Program-made: the position numbers and the translations under genes | Virus record (IMG/VR): IMGVR_UViG_3300042904_000219 | Location: 1 to 42,826 of that record | Reading direction: 5' to 3' (one strand) | DNA: 42,826 bases | Source of the DNA: a virus | Part shown: piece after piece, positions 35,744 to 42,826 of the stretch | How the letters are laid out: every line of letters begins with the position of its first letter | Position numbering within the stretch: the first letter of the stretch is position 1 | Notes under the pieces: model-generated | Told to the model about the DNA's origin: nothing | The model's input: the letters and a program-made list of their open reading frames with translations, nothing else | The model's database searches: none

Positions 35744-36085
35744 TCAGTCAGCTTTCTTTCCAGCGGTTTTACGGGCCGCTTTGCCGGCGGCAGGCTTGTC
35801 TTCGTCGGAAGCTTCAGCCTTGTTTTCGGGCACGTCTTCCATCTTGTTCTCGGGGGCTTCGGCCATTTTCGCTTCAACCGACTGAGCGGGCTCAGATTCC
35901 GCCGTCATCTGCTGCGTTTCGGCCGGTTGTTCGGATTGGGCGGCCTGCTCATCGTTCACGATTTGCACCAGTCCAGCCTTCACCATTTCGTCAGCCTCGC
36001 CCTTCGTCACTTCCAGTTCGTCGCCAGCATCGGCACGAATACGGCCATGCATGAAGCTTGCTGTTGCTTTGATCTTCGTCTTCAT
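35744..36085 (-). CDS. Small acidic capsid-region protein (113 aa)
   Basis: Residues 1-50 (MKTKIKATASFMHGRIRADA, EVTKGEADEMVKAGLVQIVN) form a small beta-barrel-like domain found in phage head operons; the rest is a low-complexity Glu/Ala/Lys tail ending in a basic KAARKTAGKKAD. Possibly a head decoration or scaffold accessory protein. The start at 36085 has GAGGAGGGG just before it, and that RBS lies within the last codons of the HNH gene. Confidence 0.7.
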   Translation of the reverse strand: MKTKIKATASFMHGRIRADAGDELEVTKGEADEMVKAGLVQIVNDEQAAQSEQPAETQQMTAESEPAQSVEAKMAEAPENKMEDVPENKAEASDEDKPAAGKAARKTAGKKAD

Positions 36086-36086
36086 C

Positions 36087-36689
36087 TTACCCCTCCTCGG
36101 GAAAATTGTTGCCCTTAGACAGATTCTCCGTCGCCGGGATAATGCGGAGATTGTACTGATTGTGTAGCCCACATACTACATCGCTTGTCAGCGGATAGTA
36201 ATGGTCAACATGATGCTTGATACCGGTGAATGTTGATACAAAACTGCACTGTCGGTAAATCGCTTCGATCGCTTCGAGGTCTGCCCAGGTTGACAACGCT
36301 TGACGCTTTCTGCTTTGCCGCATCTTGAAGTGCGCTCGGTAATAACCGGGATTCTTCGCGCGCTCTCGCTTCTGCTGCTCATAGCGCCTCTGCGGGTCGC
36401 GGAGCACGTAGTTTCTGACAACCTCTTTGCGCTTTTCCGGGTTCTCTGCAGCCCATTTCTTTGCTCTAGCCTTGTACTCATCCTTCTTCGCCGCATAATC
36501 TGCTCGGCGCTTCGCCTTCTGAGCTTCTCGATCTCTCGCGTATATCTCTTTTTTCTGCCCTCTGACGCACGGCTTGCACCAAGGAAATAACCCATCTGGC
36601 CTATTTTTATCCCGATTGAAGAAACCGACAGCATGCTCAATAAGGCACTTGGTACAGCGTTTTGTCGTGATACTATTCGTTTCAGCCAT
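36087..36689 (-). CDS. HNH homing endonuclease between capsid and next head gene
   Basis: 200 residues. The N-terminus has a zinc-binding pair CTKCLIEHAVGFF and WCKPCVRG, a long basic helical linker (RREADY-like, KWAAENPEKRKEVVRNYVL), and a C-terminal HNH core TGIKHHVDHYYPLTSDVVCG then HNQYNLRIIPATENLSKGNN. Endonucleases of this kind are selfish elements in phages. Its stop TAA lies one base before the next ATG and its final codons form that gene's Shine-Dalgarno. Confidence 0.85.
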   Translation of the reverse strand: MAETNSITTKRCTKCLIEHAVGFFNRDKNRPDGLFPWCKPCVRGQKKEIYARDREAQKAKRRADYAAKKDEYKARAKKWAAENPEKRKEVVRNYVLRDPQRRYEQQKRERAKNPGYYRAHFKMRQSRKRQALSTWADLEAIEAIYRQCSFVSTFTGIKHHVDHYYPLTSDVVCGLHNQYNLRIIPATENLSKGNNFPEEG

Positions 36690-36719
36690 GGCCGAAGCTC
36701 CCCTTCAGTTGTGGTTAGG

Positions 36720-36752
36720 AACCGCCGACCGACTGCGAATCGTTCGGCGGTT
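36720..36752. terminator. Hairpin after capsid gene
   Basis: AACCGCCGA (36720-36728) and TCGGCGGTT (36744-36752) form a 9-bp stem with a 15-nt loop in the gap after the capsid stop. In the plus direction it is followed by TTGCTTTTATTG, in the coding (minus) direction by no U-run. It may protect the 3' end of capsid mRNA or stop antisense transcription. Confidence 0.5.
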
Positions 36753-36765
36753 TTGCTTTTATTGC

Positions 36766-37950
36766 TTAGACGGCAGCGGGGAATGCCCCTTTCACGAGTG
36801 CCCCCGGGCGGTAAATTGCCAGTGCCAGGCGTTCTTCAGCCAGGATCGTCACGCGGTTGTTTTGGAAGTCATCGACGTTTTCGGTCGAGACAACAACGTT
36901 GGCATCTTCGCGGTCGAAGATTTGCGCAGACTGACGGAAATTACCGGCGAGATACTGGCCGGCGGTCATCGCCAGGGTGGTTGCAATACGGCGGCCCCAC
37001 AGCGTCGGCGCGATATTCCCTTGGGGATTGCCGATGATGTAACGGCCCTGGGAATCCTTCAGAAGCTCGATGCGGGCCCAGTCGGAAGGGTGAAGCACGG
37101 CTGCATCGGCCGGCAGCAGTGCCAGCTCGCCTTGCAGGAATGCCAGGCGCAGACGATCGATTGCAGTTTCTGCCTGGATGCCGGTGATTGGCGCGCTGTA
37201 AGCAGTCGCAGCCGTGTACAGGCCGAGCAGGTTGTTGCCCACGCCCGAGCCCATCAGAAGTTGCAGGTCTTCCACGAAGTCCAGGCCATAGCGCAGGCGC
37301 TGGTCGATCATCGACTGCATAGCCGGCGCATCGTCCAGGATCTCGGTGGTGGCTTTGATGAAATGCGCCAGCTTGATCACCTTCGCGTCGGCCTGTTCGA
37401 AAGTCAGATTCGATTCAGGCTTCAGCGTATTTTCCGCGACAGGAGCGGCGTTGTTCGTGAAGACCAGTTCGCGGAAGTACTGGATCAGATTCGAATTGGT
37501 GCGGCCGGGCGCGACCAGGGCGCGGACCGTCAGCGGGCGTTGCGGGATCTCGATGACTCCGGCCTGGCGGTCAGGAGCGATCAGGGTGCCGCCGGAAGCC
37601 GTCAGGCTGGTGATAGCCTTGACGTCGACGCGCACAGATTGACCGGTTTGCAGGCGCTCGCCACGCGATTGATACGACTTGAAGGCTTCCGACTCGATGA
37701 ACTTGTAGCCGGGAGTGTTGGGCGTCTTCTCGCCATCGTCGCCGCCGCGGCGGGCCATTTTCTGCAGCAGGTCGTCCAGCTCCGCACGCGCGGCGCTCTG
37801 CTTCGTCATCAGCTCGTCAATGACGCCCTTCTGGTCTTCCGTCAGCTTGATGCCGCGTTGGGCTTCAGCGATGGCCTTCTCAGCTTTGGCGCGCACTTCG
37901 TCGGTCAGTTTGTCTACTGCCGCTTTGATTTCAGTTACTTCGGTGGTCAT
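36766..37950 (-). CDS. Major capsid protein, HK97 fold
   Basis: 394 residues. The first ~75 residues are a coiled-coil delta domain (TEIKAAVDKLTDEVRAKAEK, ELDDLLQKMARRGG) expected to serve as internal scaffold and be removed by the protease. The HK97 core follows: GGTLIAPDRQAGVIEIPQRP, LVAPGRTNSNLIQYFRE, KLAHFIKATTEILDDAPAMQ and the C-terminal RVTILAEERLALAIYRPGAL. Gene order portal-protease-capsid fits. Confidence 0.93.
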   Translation of the reverse strand: MTTEVTEIKAAVDKLTDEVRAKAEKAIAEAQRGIKLTEDQKGVIDELMTKQSAARAELDDLLQKMARRGGDDGEKTPNTPGYKFIESEAFKSYQSRGERLQTGQSVRVDVKAITSLTASGGTLIAPDRQAGVIEIPQRPLTVRALVAPGRTNSNLIQYFRELVFTNNAAPVAENTLKPESNLTFEQADAKVIKLAHFIKATTEILDDAPAMQSMIDQRLRYGLDFVEDLQLLMGSGVGNNLLGLYTAATAYSAPITGIQAETAIDRLRLAFLQGELALLPADAAVLHPSDWARIELLKDSQGRYIIGNPQGNIAPTLWGRRIATTLAMTAGQYLAGNFRQSAQIFDREDANVVVSTENVDDFQNNRVTILAEERLALAIYRPGALVKGAFPAAV

Positions 37951-37970
37951 AGTTTCCTCGTCGGGGTGAG

Positions 37971-38630
37971 TTAGCTTTTGCTGCGGATATGATCCAGCAG
38001 CGATTTAAGATCGTCGCCTTGGGCGTTGCCGGGCTCACCCCGGAGCAACTTGACCAGGCCACCGCCGGCGATTGCCGTAGCCTGGGATTTCGAGAAGCCG
38101 GCCTCGCGCAGGAACTCCTCAAATTCTGGAACGGTCGGCAGTTTGCCGGCCGCAATCATGCTCTTAACATCGGCCACGCGGGCGTCATCGTTCATCGGGT
38201 TTGTAACCACACTGATTTCCACAAGGTCAAGCTCGTGCAGAGTGGTCACACCGGTCTTCTTATCGTAGCTATCGCGCTTGATGCGGTAGCCGATGGAAAG
38301 CCCGGTAATGGTCTTGCTTTTCATGCCCTTGTGAGCGATTCGCGCGTAAGGCGCGTCATCGACCCACAGGTCGGCATCGCCGAGGAGCCCATGCTCGTCT
38401 TCTTTGAGATTTACCCATGCGCCAATCGGCTCGTCGGTCTTGTGCTGCCACAGAACAGGCACTGAGCGGCCGTTTTTGGCCCAAGTTTCTAAGCTCTTAC
38501 CGAAAGCCCCTGCCTCCACGATGTCGCCGCCCTTATCCACGTTGCCGAATACGGAACCGTAGCCCGAGAATTTACCTTCTTCCGTCAGGCTTTTAAGGTC
38601 CAACTCAACCGATTTAGTCAGGTAATTCAT
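37971..38630 (-). CDS. Prohead protease (U35 type)
   Basis: 219 residues. Catalytic His63 in PVLWQHKTDEPIG and Ser112 in TGLSIGYRI are visible, with the supporting acidic region HELDLVEISVVTNPMN. It matures the prohead by removing the capsid delta domain. ATG 38630 (MNYLTKSVEL) has AAGGGA six bases upstream; the ORF start at 38687 lies within the portal gene. Short overlap with the portal 3' end. Confidence 0.9.
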   Translation of the reverse strand: MNYLTKSVELDLKSLTEEGKFSGYGSVFGNVDKGGDIVEAGAFGKSLETWAKNGRSVPVLWQHKTDEPIGAWVNLKEDEHGLLGDADLWVDDAPYARIAHKGMKSKTITGLSIGYRIKRDSYDKKTGVTTLHELDLVEISVVTNPMNDDARVADVKSMIAAGKLPTVPEFEEFLREAGFSKSQATAIAGGGLVKLLRGEPGNAQGDDLKSLLDHIRSKS

Positions 38631-39939
38631 CTTCATTCCCTTGGGTATCTTGCCCGATTGTACCATTCTGTGTTCCCTGTGGCACATTTCCTAACTGTGT
38701 TAAGGGGATCATGGCAGCCTGAACGCGGAATATCTCGCCGCCCTCTACTGGGCCGCGGTTCTCTAACTCGCGAACCTCATTGACGTTGAGCCAGCCATCG
38801 AACAGGCCATTCTTGTAGAAGGCGGCGCGGCCGGCGCTGTCAGTGCGCAGGAGCGCTTCGAAGTTGAATTCGGCATAGTAGCGGCGGCGCTCGGCTGGCG
38901 TAAGCAAATGTTTGGCAATGCTCTGCTCGATGCGGCTTGTGTACTGGTCGAGCACGTATTGTTTAAAGCCGAGGTTGATTTGCTCGCGGCCAGTGCCCCA
39001 GTTCGAAACCATGGTGCCGTGGCCAATCATCGACGGCGGAACTTGGAACCAGCGGCACAGATCCTCGACGCTACGGCCGAGTGCTTCGGCCATCTGCGCG
39101 TCAACCGGGTTGATGGAAAGCTGCTGATACTTCATGCCGCCTTCGAGCAAGTGGACACGGCCCATTTCAGCATTGCCGAATACGCCGTCTTCGATGACTT
39201 TCTTCAGCTGGTCGCGCTGGTCAGCCTTCAGAATTGGCTCGACAGACACCACGCCGGTAGGGCGCATGTTGCCGCCGAAGGTGCGCGACGCGGCATTCTC
39301 GACGTTGTTCGCGCTGTAGATCGAGCGCCAGCCCATGCCAATAGGCGACAGGCCGATCAATCCATCGGAGCCGAAGCCCTTGACGTGCCAGATATCGCGC
39401 TCGGTATATTCCTTCTGGCCGCGCGGATCGGCATAAACGTACGTCACGTCACCGTCAAGCGTGCGCCGAACAGTCATCAGGGCCGGATTCAGCGGGTCAA
39501 GCGCCACGATGCGGGCGCCGCTGTAGGTCTTCAGGACGTACGAGTTGCCCCAGGTCAGCAGGCCAAACATGACGCATTCCCAAAACTCGACGGCGGTCAT
39601 ATCAGCGTTGGGGGAATCGTGCAGCAGGTAGTAGAGCGGGTGCTCCCGGGCAACGCGGCGCGTATCTCGGCCATTCGTTTCCGTGCGCTCGTAGACGAAT
39701 AGGGGAAGGGTGGAGATAGTTCCGGCGATCAGGCGAACGCAGCTCCAAATCGTTGACAGCTGAAGGGCCCGATCGATCCGCGGGCCGCCGCCATTGCCAT
39801 CACTGTTGTAATCGCCGCGGGTGATATCCCGATTGCCAGGATCTCGGTCGATCTGGCGGTAAGCCATCGCATCACGGATAGAAAAATAGATGGCCTTCGC
39901 TCGCAGGGCCAGCGCACCACCTTTGTTTTTTACCGTCAT
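38614..39939 (-). CDS. Portal protein, HK97 type
   Basis: 441 residues of the phage portal family: RALQLSTIWSCVRLIAGTIS, LPLFVYERTE, HPLYYLLHDSPNADMTAVEF, GNSYVLKTYSGARIVALDPL and IWHVKGFGSDGLIGLSPI are characteristic, as is the later PPSMIGHGTMVSNWGTGREQ. It forms the dodecameric ring through which DNA enters and leaves. ATGA overlap with TerL. Confidence 0.93.
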   Translation of the reverse strand: MTVKNKGGALALRAKAIYFSIRDAMAYRQIDRDPGNRDITRGDYNSDGNGGGPRIDRALQLSTIWSCVRLIAGTISTLPLFVYERTETNGRDTRRVAREHPLYYLLHDSPNADMTAVEFWECVMFGLLTWGNSYVLKTYSGARIVALDPLNPALMTVRRTLDGDVTYVYADPRGQKEYTERDIWHVKGFGSDGLIGLSPIGMGWRSIYSANNVENAASRTFGGNMRPTGVVSVEPILKADQRDQLKKVIEDGVFGNAEMGRVHLLEGGMKYQQLSINPVDAQMAEALGRSVEDLCRWFQVPPSMIGHGTMVSNWGTGREQINLGFKQYVLDQYTSRIEQSIAKHLLTPAERRRYYAEFNFEALLRTDSAGRAAFYKNGLFDGWLNVNEVRELENRGPVEGGEIFRVQAAMIPLTQLGNVPQGTQNGTIGQDTQGNEDELPD

Positions 39940-41465
39940 GCGCTCACCATGTCCGCCAAGTAGTCATCCCAAGTCCGCCCCGATTCTTCCGTTTGCTGTG
40001 GCATTACGCCAACAGCCATTGCCAGTGCGACCATTCCATCAATCCGGCCGCGCGCCGTCTTCTTGTCAAACTTGCGAGCGCCGCTGTCGCCAACTACCTT
40101 GGCATTCGCCGCGCACATGTTCAATACCGGGTGGCCGCCATGCTTCAACTGTCCATTAAGCAATTTTACCTCAAGATCACGAAGCGCCGGCGTCATGCTA
40201 GCCGTACCCTGCCCGAATTCAACAAATTTGTCAATTTCCTGCTGTGCAAAACCTTCTTCCAGCAGCCAAGGCACCAAAAACTTCATGTTGTAGCGGTCGA
40301 ATCCGATGGCCTGTACGTCAAATTCGTCAAATATCGACCTCAAAAAGCGCGCAACGAAGCGGTATTCAATGGCCTTCCCGGGCGTCGTTCGTAGCAATCC
40401 GGCCTTTTTCCAGACGTCATACGGCACTTTATCCTTTAATGACTTCTCGGAAAGACCGTGTTCCGGCAGGAAAAACTCGGAAATTACGCTGCCATCCTCA
40501 AGGATTCCCTCGAATGCGGTCAGGTCATTGACGCTTGAAAGGTCAAGCCCGCCCCACAGCTTAGCTCCTTTGGTACGGACGGGCTCGCCGGCGTTCGCCT
40601 CCCACACCGAACGCGGCACGAATGGCGCTTCCGCATCGGTACGGGTGTTAAGGATTAGGTTGCGCACGGCCGGCTCGTAGGACGGCAAGTCCATAGCCTT
40701 GCGCACCTGCTTGCGAAGATCATCAATCGAGCGGAACACGCCGAGTGCTGGGTTTGCCGCACGCCAGGCGTCTTCATCATCAAGCGCGCAATCATTCGGC
40801 GCAGCGTAGACGTGGCAGACAGTGCGCGGGTCGGGATTCGCCTCCTGGCTGTCGATCATGCGTGAAAGCAGGTCGTTTGCGGTCGGGGCCTGCGTGCTGA
40901 TCACCAGGTAAAGTGCGTTTTTGTAGGCGCCCTGGGCCGTTTCTACCGCCTCCACGAACGGATCGGAGGGGCCTTTTACCTGCCCCAGCTCGTCCATGAT
41001 GGCCACGATTGGCGACAGGCCGTGCGTTGTCTTGCCCTCGGCGGCCAGTGCTTTGTATGTGACGTTGCGGCGAATCCCTAATAGACGCTTGCCGGAGGGG
41101 AAAACCTTGACCAGCGGACGCAGTTCGTCACTCATGTCGACCATCTTGCGCGCTAGTTCGAACAAAATTGCGGCCTGCTCCTTCGACATTGCACCGCTTA
41201 CGATCTGCGAGTTCTGCACCGCTTCGGGCCCGACAAGGTGAGCTAGCAGGATGCCGGCAATGAGCGCGGTCTTGCCGTTCTTGCGGCCGATCGACAGGAT
41301 GCCGGTGCTGGTGCCGTGCGGGTTTGAGTACACGTCCATGATGAACTTGCGCTGAAACGGCAAAAGCTTCACGTTCTGCCCAATCATATCCCCCTCAGGC
41401 ACTTTAAGATACTTCTCGATGAAGCGGCAGACTCGCTCTCCACGTTCAAGATTTGGTTTCTTCAC
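39936..41465 (-). CDS. Terminase large subunit
   Basis: 509 residues from a GTG at 41465. ATPase motifs: Walker-A-like SIGRKNGKTAL (58-68), Walker B IVAIMDELG (Asp156, Glu157). The nuclease part includes LWGGLDLSSVNDLTAF, AIGFDRYNM and ARGRIDGMVALAMAVG. It pumps and cuts DNA with TerS. The start is uncertain: the frame is open to 41633, but that stretch is the 3' end of the HNH gene in another frame; GGAG eight bases before the GTG supports 41465, ATG 41510 is the alternative. The N-terminus is short compared with many relatives. Confidence 0.9.
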   Translation of the reverse strand: MKKPNLERGERVCRFIEKYLKVPEGDMIGQNVKLLPFQRKFIMDVYSNPHGTSTGILSIGRKNGKTALIAGILLAHLVGPEAVQNSQIVSGAMSKEQAAILFELARKMVDMSDELRPLVKVFPSGKRLLGIRRNVTYKALAAEGKTTHGLSPIVAIMDELGQVKGPSDPFVEAVETAQGAYKNALYLVISTQAPTANDLLSRMIDSQEANPDPRTVCHVYAAPNDCALDDEDAWRAANPALGVFRSIDDLRKQVRKAMDLPSYEPAVRNLILNTRTDAEAPFVPRSVWEANAGEPVRTKGAKLWGGLDLSSVNDLTAFEGILEDGSVISEFFLPEHGLSEKSLKDKVPYDVWKKAGLLRTTPGKAIEYRFVARFLRSIFDEFDVQAIGFDRYNMKFLVPWLLEEGFAQQEIDKFVEFGQGTASMTPALRDLEVKLLNGQLKHGGHPVLNMCAANAKVVGDSGARKFDKKTARGRIDGMVALAMAVGVMPQQTEESGRTWDDYLADMVSA

Positions 41466-42273
41466 CGACGTATCTCCATCCTCGTGCTGTTCGTACGCCG
41501 TTTTTTCCATTGATGCAGTTAGAAAGCATCCCGGAATCTTTGATGTGCTCCGCGTTAAAGTCGTATGCCGTTCCAACGTAGCGACGACCGTCACGGTGCT
41601 CAAAAATACGCACTGTGCGGTCACGGTTTCCACGAGGCTTAAATTCGTTGCCTTTCATCACCCATCCCTTGGCTGCGCCACATACTCCGCGCACCAGTTG
41701 TGATGTGTGACTCTGGCTAACGCCGGATACAGCCTGGAACTGTAGCGAAGTCCCTCGGAAATGCTTCCCTGTAGCCACGTGCACAAACTCGAAGACGGGC
41801 GCCGATGCCTCGCGGGATGCACGGGCCTTTAAAACCGCCTCTGGAGCCATCTTTCTACCTTTGCCATACTCGGAACGCAACTTTTTTTGATCATCGCTCC
41901 AAGGCTTGTACACGCGGCTTCTCTTGAATTCTCCAGAAGCCCAGGCCCGCGTCATGTTCTCACTGCGAACAGCGGCGGCTAGTCGCCTTGAAACATCGAA
42001 CATTCGCCCCATCAGGAACGGGGTAGCACCATGTTTAGGCTTCTGCGTATGCGCCATTAGGTGAAGTGCCGCCCACATTTCGCCTCCATGGATCTTGGCT
42101 AGACAACAGTGCGCGAAGTAATGCTCTCTAGCTGTCAGCCTTATCAGGTTCTCATTCGAGTCAGATCCTCCTCGGCTGCGCGGGATTATGTGATGCGACT
42201 CTGAGTAGCCTTCAGGTTGCGGCCTACCCTTGCGATCAGCGATGAAGCTTTGGTAAATTTTCTCGTAATCCAT
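41446..42273 (-). CDS. HNH homing endonuclease between TerS and TerL
   Basis: 275 residues. HNH core near the start: SESHHIIPRSRGGSDSNENL and LTAREHYFAHCCLAKIH. The C-terminal half has NUMOD-like DNA-binding repeats (KHFRGTSLQFQAVSGVSQSH, RRYVGTAYDFNAEHI, NGVRTARGWRYVGEE). It splits the usual TerS-TerL pair and its last codons overlap the TerL start region by 20 bp or more. It is a free-standing selfish endonuclease rather than the packaging HNH, which is at 3024-3347. Confidence 0.87.
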   Translation of the reverse strand: MDYEKIYQSFIADRKGRPQPEGYSESHHIIPRSRGGSDSNENLIRLTAREHYFAHCCLAKIHGGEMWAALHLMAHTQKPKHGATPFLMGRMFDVSRRLAAAVRSENMTRAWASGEFKRSRVYKPWSDDQKKLRSEYGKGRKMAPEAVLKARASREASAPVFEFVHVATGKHFRGTSLQFQAVSGVSQSHTSQLVRGVCGAAKGWVMKGNEFKPRGNRDRTVRIFEHRDGRRYVGTAYDFNAEHIKDSGMLSNCINGKNGVRTARGWRYVGEETKS

Positions 42274-42315
42274 CCACGAACATTAACACATTCTGGAAGT
42301 TCTTTCAGAGAAAAT

Positions 42316-42783
42316 TCATGCAAGCAAGTCGTTCTCTTGTGCCACCTGTCCGGCAGTAGCACGGGCCTTCTGCTCTAGCGCTCGGGCTTTTTCGAATGTG
42401 CGCGGATCCGCTGCAACCCGCCCGCCAATCTGCAGCGTGCGCGCGATGGATGCCGCCTCGGAACGGTAGCGGGAAATGATCTTAATCCGGGGATTCTCGA
42501 TGCTTCCGCCGTTGCGCAGTTCGATAACCGTGTCCTCGTCCTTGAGCTTCTGCTGCTCTCGGTCCAGATCGCACCAGCAGCGCGCCAGGTCGGCGGCGAA
42601 GTGCAGGTCTGCATCACGCCAGTCATCGCGCGCACGGGCCAGCATGATATCTGCGAAGTACAACCGTTCAGCATCCGTCAGTTGCTTGGATGCCGGCGGC
42701 TCGATCATCGGCGCAACAGCGTTCTGAGCCGCACGGATGGCCGCTGCCGCACTGTCGGATCGCTGCTTTCTTGGCTTTGTCAT
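42316..42783 (-). CDS. Terminase small subunit
   Basis: 155 residues placed directly before the terminase region: a basic N-terminus (MTKPRKQRSDSAAAAIRAAQ), helical middle (DAERLYFADIMLARARDDWR, FAADLARCWCDLDREQQKLK) and a C-terminal ENPRIKIISRYRSEAASIAR typical of HK97-type TerS. It recognises the packaging site. No strong Shine-Dalgarno precedes ATG 42783, and a -10-like TAAAAT lies just upstream, so the transcript may be nearly leaderless. Confidence 0.82.
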   Translation of the reverse strand: MTKPRKQRSDSAAAAIRAAQNAVAPMIEPPASKQLTDAERLYFADIMLARARDDWRDADLHFAADLARCWCDLDREQQKLKDEDTVIELRNGGSIENPRIKIISRYRSEAASIARTLQIGGRVAADPRTFEKARALEQKARATAGQVAQENDLLA

Positions 42784-42826
42784 AACTGTTGTATTTTAGA
42801 ACTGTGTATTACCGTTGAAAGGAAGG
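42784..42826 (-). promoter_or_regulatory. Upstream region of TerS with weak promoter
   Basis: On the minus strand TTTCAA and TAAAAT are 16 bp apart, the latter about ten bases before the TerS ATG. The -35 match is poor. If the genome is circular this segment continues into the palindromes at 1-113, which would be the control region of the late genes. Confidence 0.35.

Noticed and set aside
36574-37974. 466-codon plus-strand ORF opposite the capsid gene.
   Set aside because: Shadow of the capsid reading frame; no domain pattern and no ribosome site.
1-42826. CRISPR arrays, tRNA genes or insertion sequences.
   Set aside because: No regularly spaced repeats with unique spacers, no cloverleaf sequences and no transposase signatures were seen on either strand.

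Overview
The window reads as an essentially complete genome of a tailed double-stranded DNA phage with HK97-type head genes and a long non-contractile (siphovirus) tail. Only phage-type genes are seen: there are no rRNA, metabolic or chromosomal flanking genes. High GC coding sequence, clean Shine-Dalgarno sites, frequent ATGA/GTGA/TAATG start-stop overlaps and a Gram-negative Rz/Rz1 lysis pair point to a proteobacterial host. A betaproteobacterial (Burkholderiales-like) host is my inference from overall gene style and is not proven. No integrase, excisionase or peptidase-type CI repressor is visible.

Layout. (1) 1-113: non-coding DNA with a regular set of palindromes. (2) 114-2947, minus strand: six accessory genes with their own promoter, including a 50-triplet collagen-like protein. 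(3) 3024-3383: packaging-type HNH endonuclease, preceded by a strong intrinsic terminator. (4) 3426-10753, minus: early-left operon with small regulators, small membrane peptides, a Lar-like antirestriction protein, DUF551-type proteins, NinB, a YqaJ exonuclease and a RecT-type annealing protein. (5) 10861-17870, plus: early-right operons started by three similar sigma70 promoters: a Cro-like protein, NinG, a DNA methyltransferase, a structured non-coding RNA region, a Rha/KilAC protein, a putative replication protein and a run of tiny proteins including an Imm-like membrane protein. (6) 17842-21016, minus: lysis cassette with Rz, Rz1 and endolysin, three multi-pass membrane proteins, and a homing-type endonuclease inserted on the opposite strand. 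(7) 21054-42783, minus: virion genes. In transcription order these are TerS, HNH, TerL, portal, prohead protease, capsid, HNH, small acidic protein, SGNH hydrolase, secreted protein, connector, head closure, gp10-like, tail completion, tail tube, G and G-T chaperones (programmed -1 frameshift), tape measure, tailspike and tail fibres.

On a circular map the leftward genes 3.4 kb to 0.1 kb run directly into TerS at 42.8 kb. The packaging HNH would then sit upstream of TerS, as in HK97-like phages, with the collagen-like gene block inserted between them. The window is therefore probably a linearised circular or circularly permuted genome.

Most notable: two A-B-A'-B' interleaved inverted repeats that look like RNA switches (31076-31143, covering the chaperone ribosome binding site, and 13729-13831, a promoter-driven leader or small RNA); a 12-bp CCTCTCGAAAGG element reused as a leader/RBS module; the palindrome set at the left end; and three HNH endonuclease genes whose 3' ends carry the start region of an essential downstream gene.
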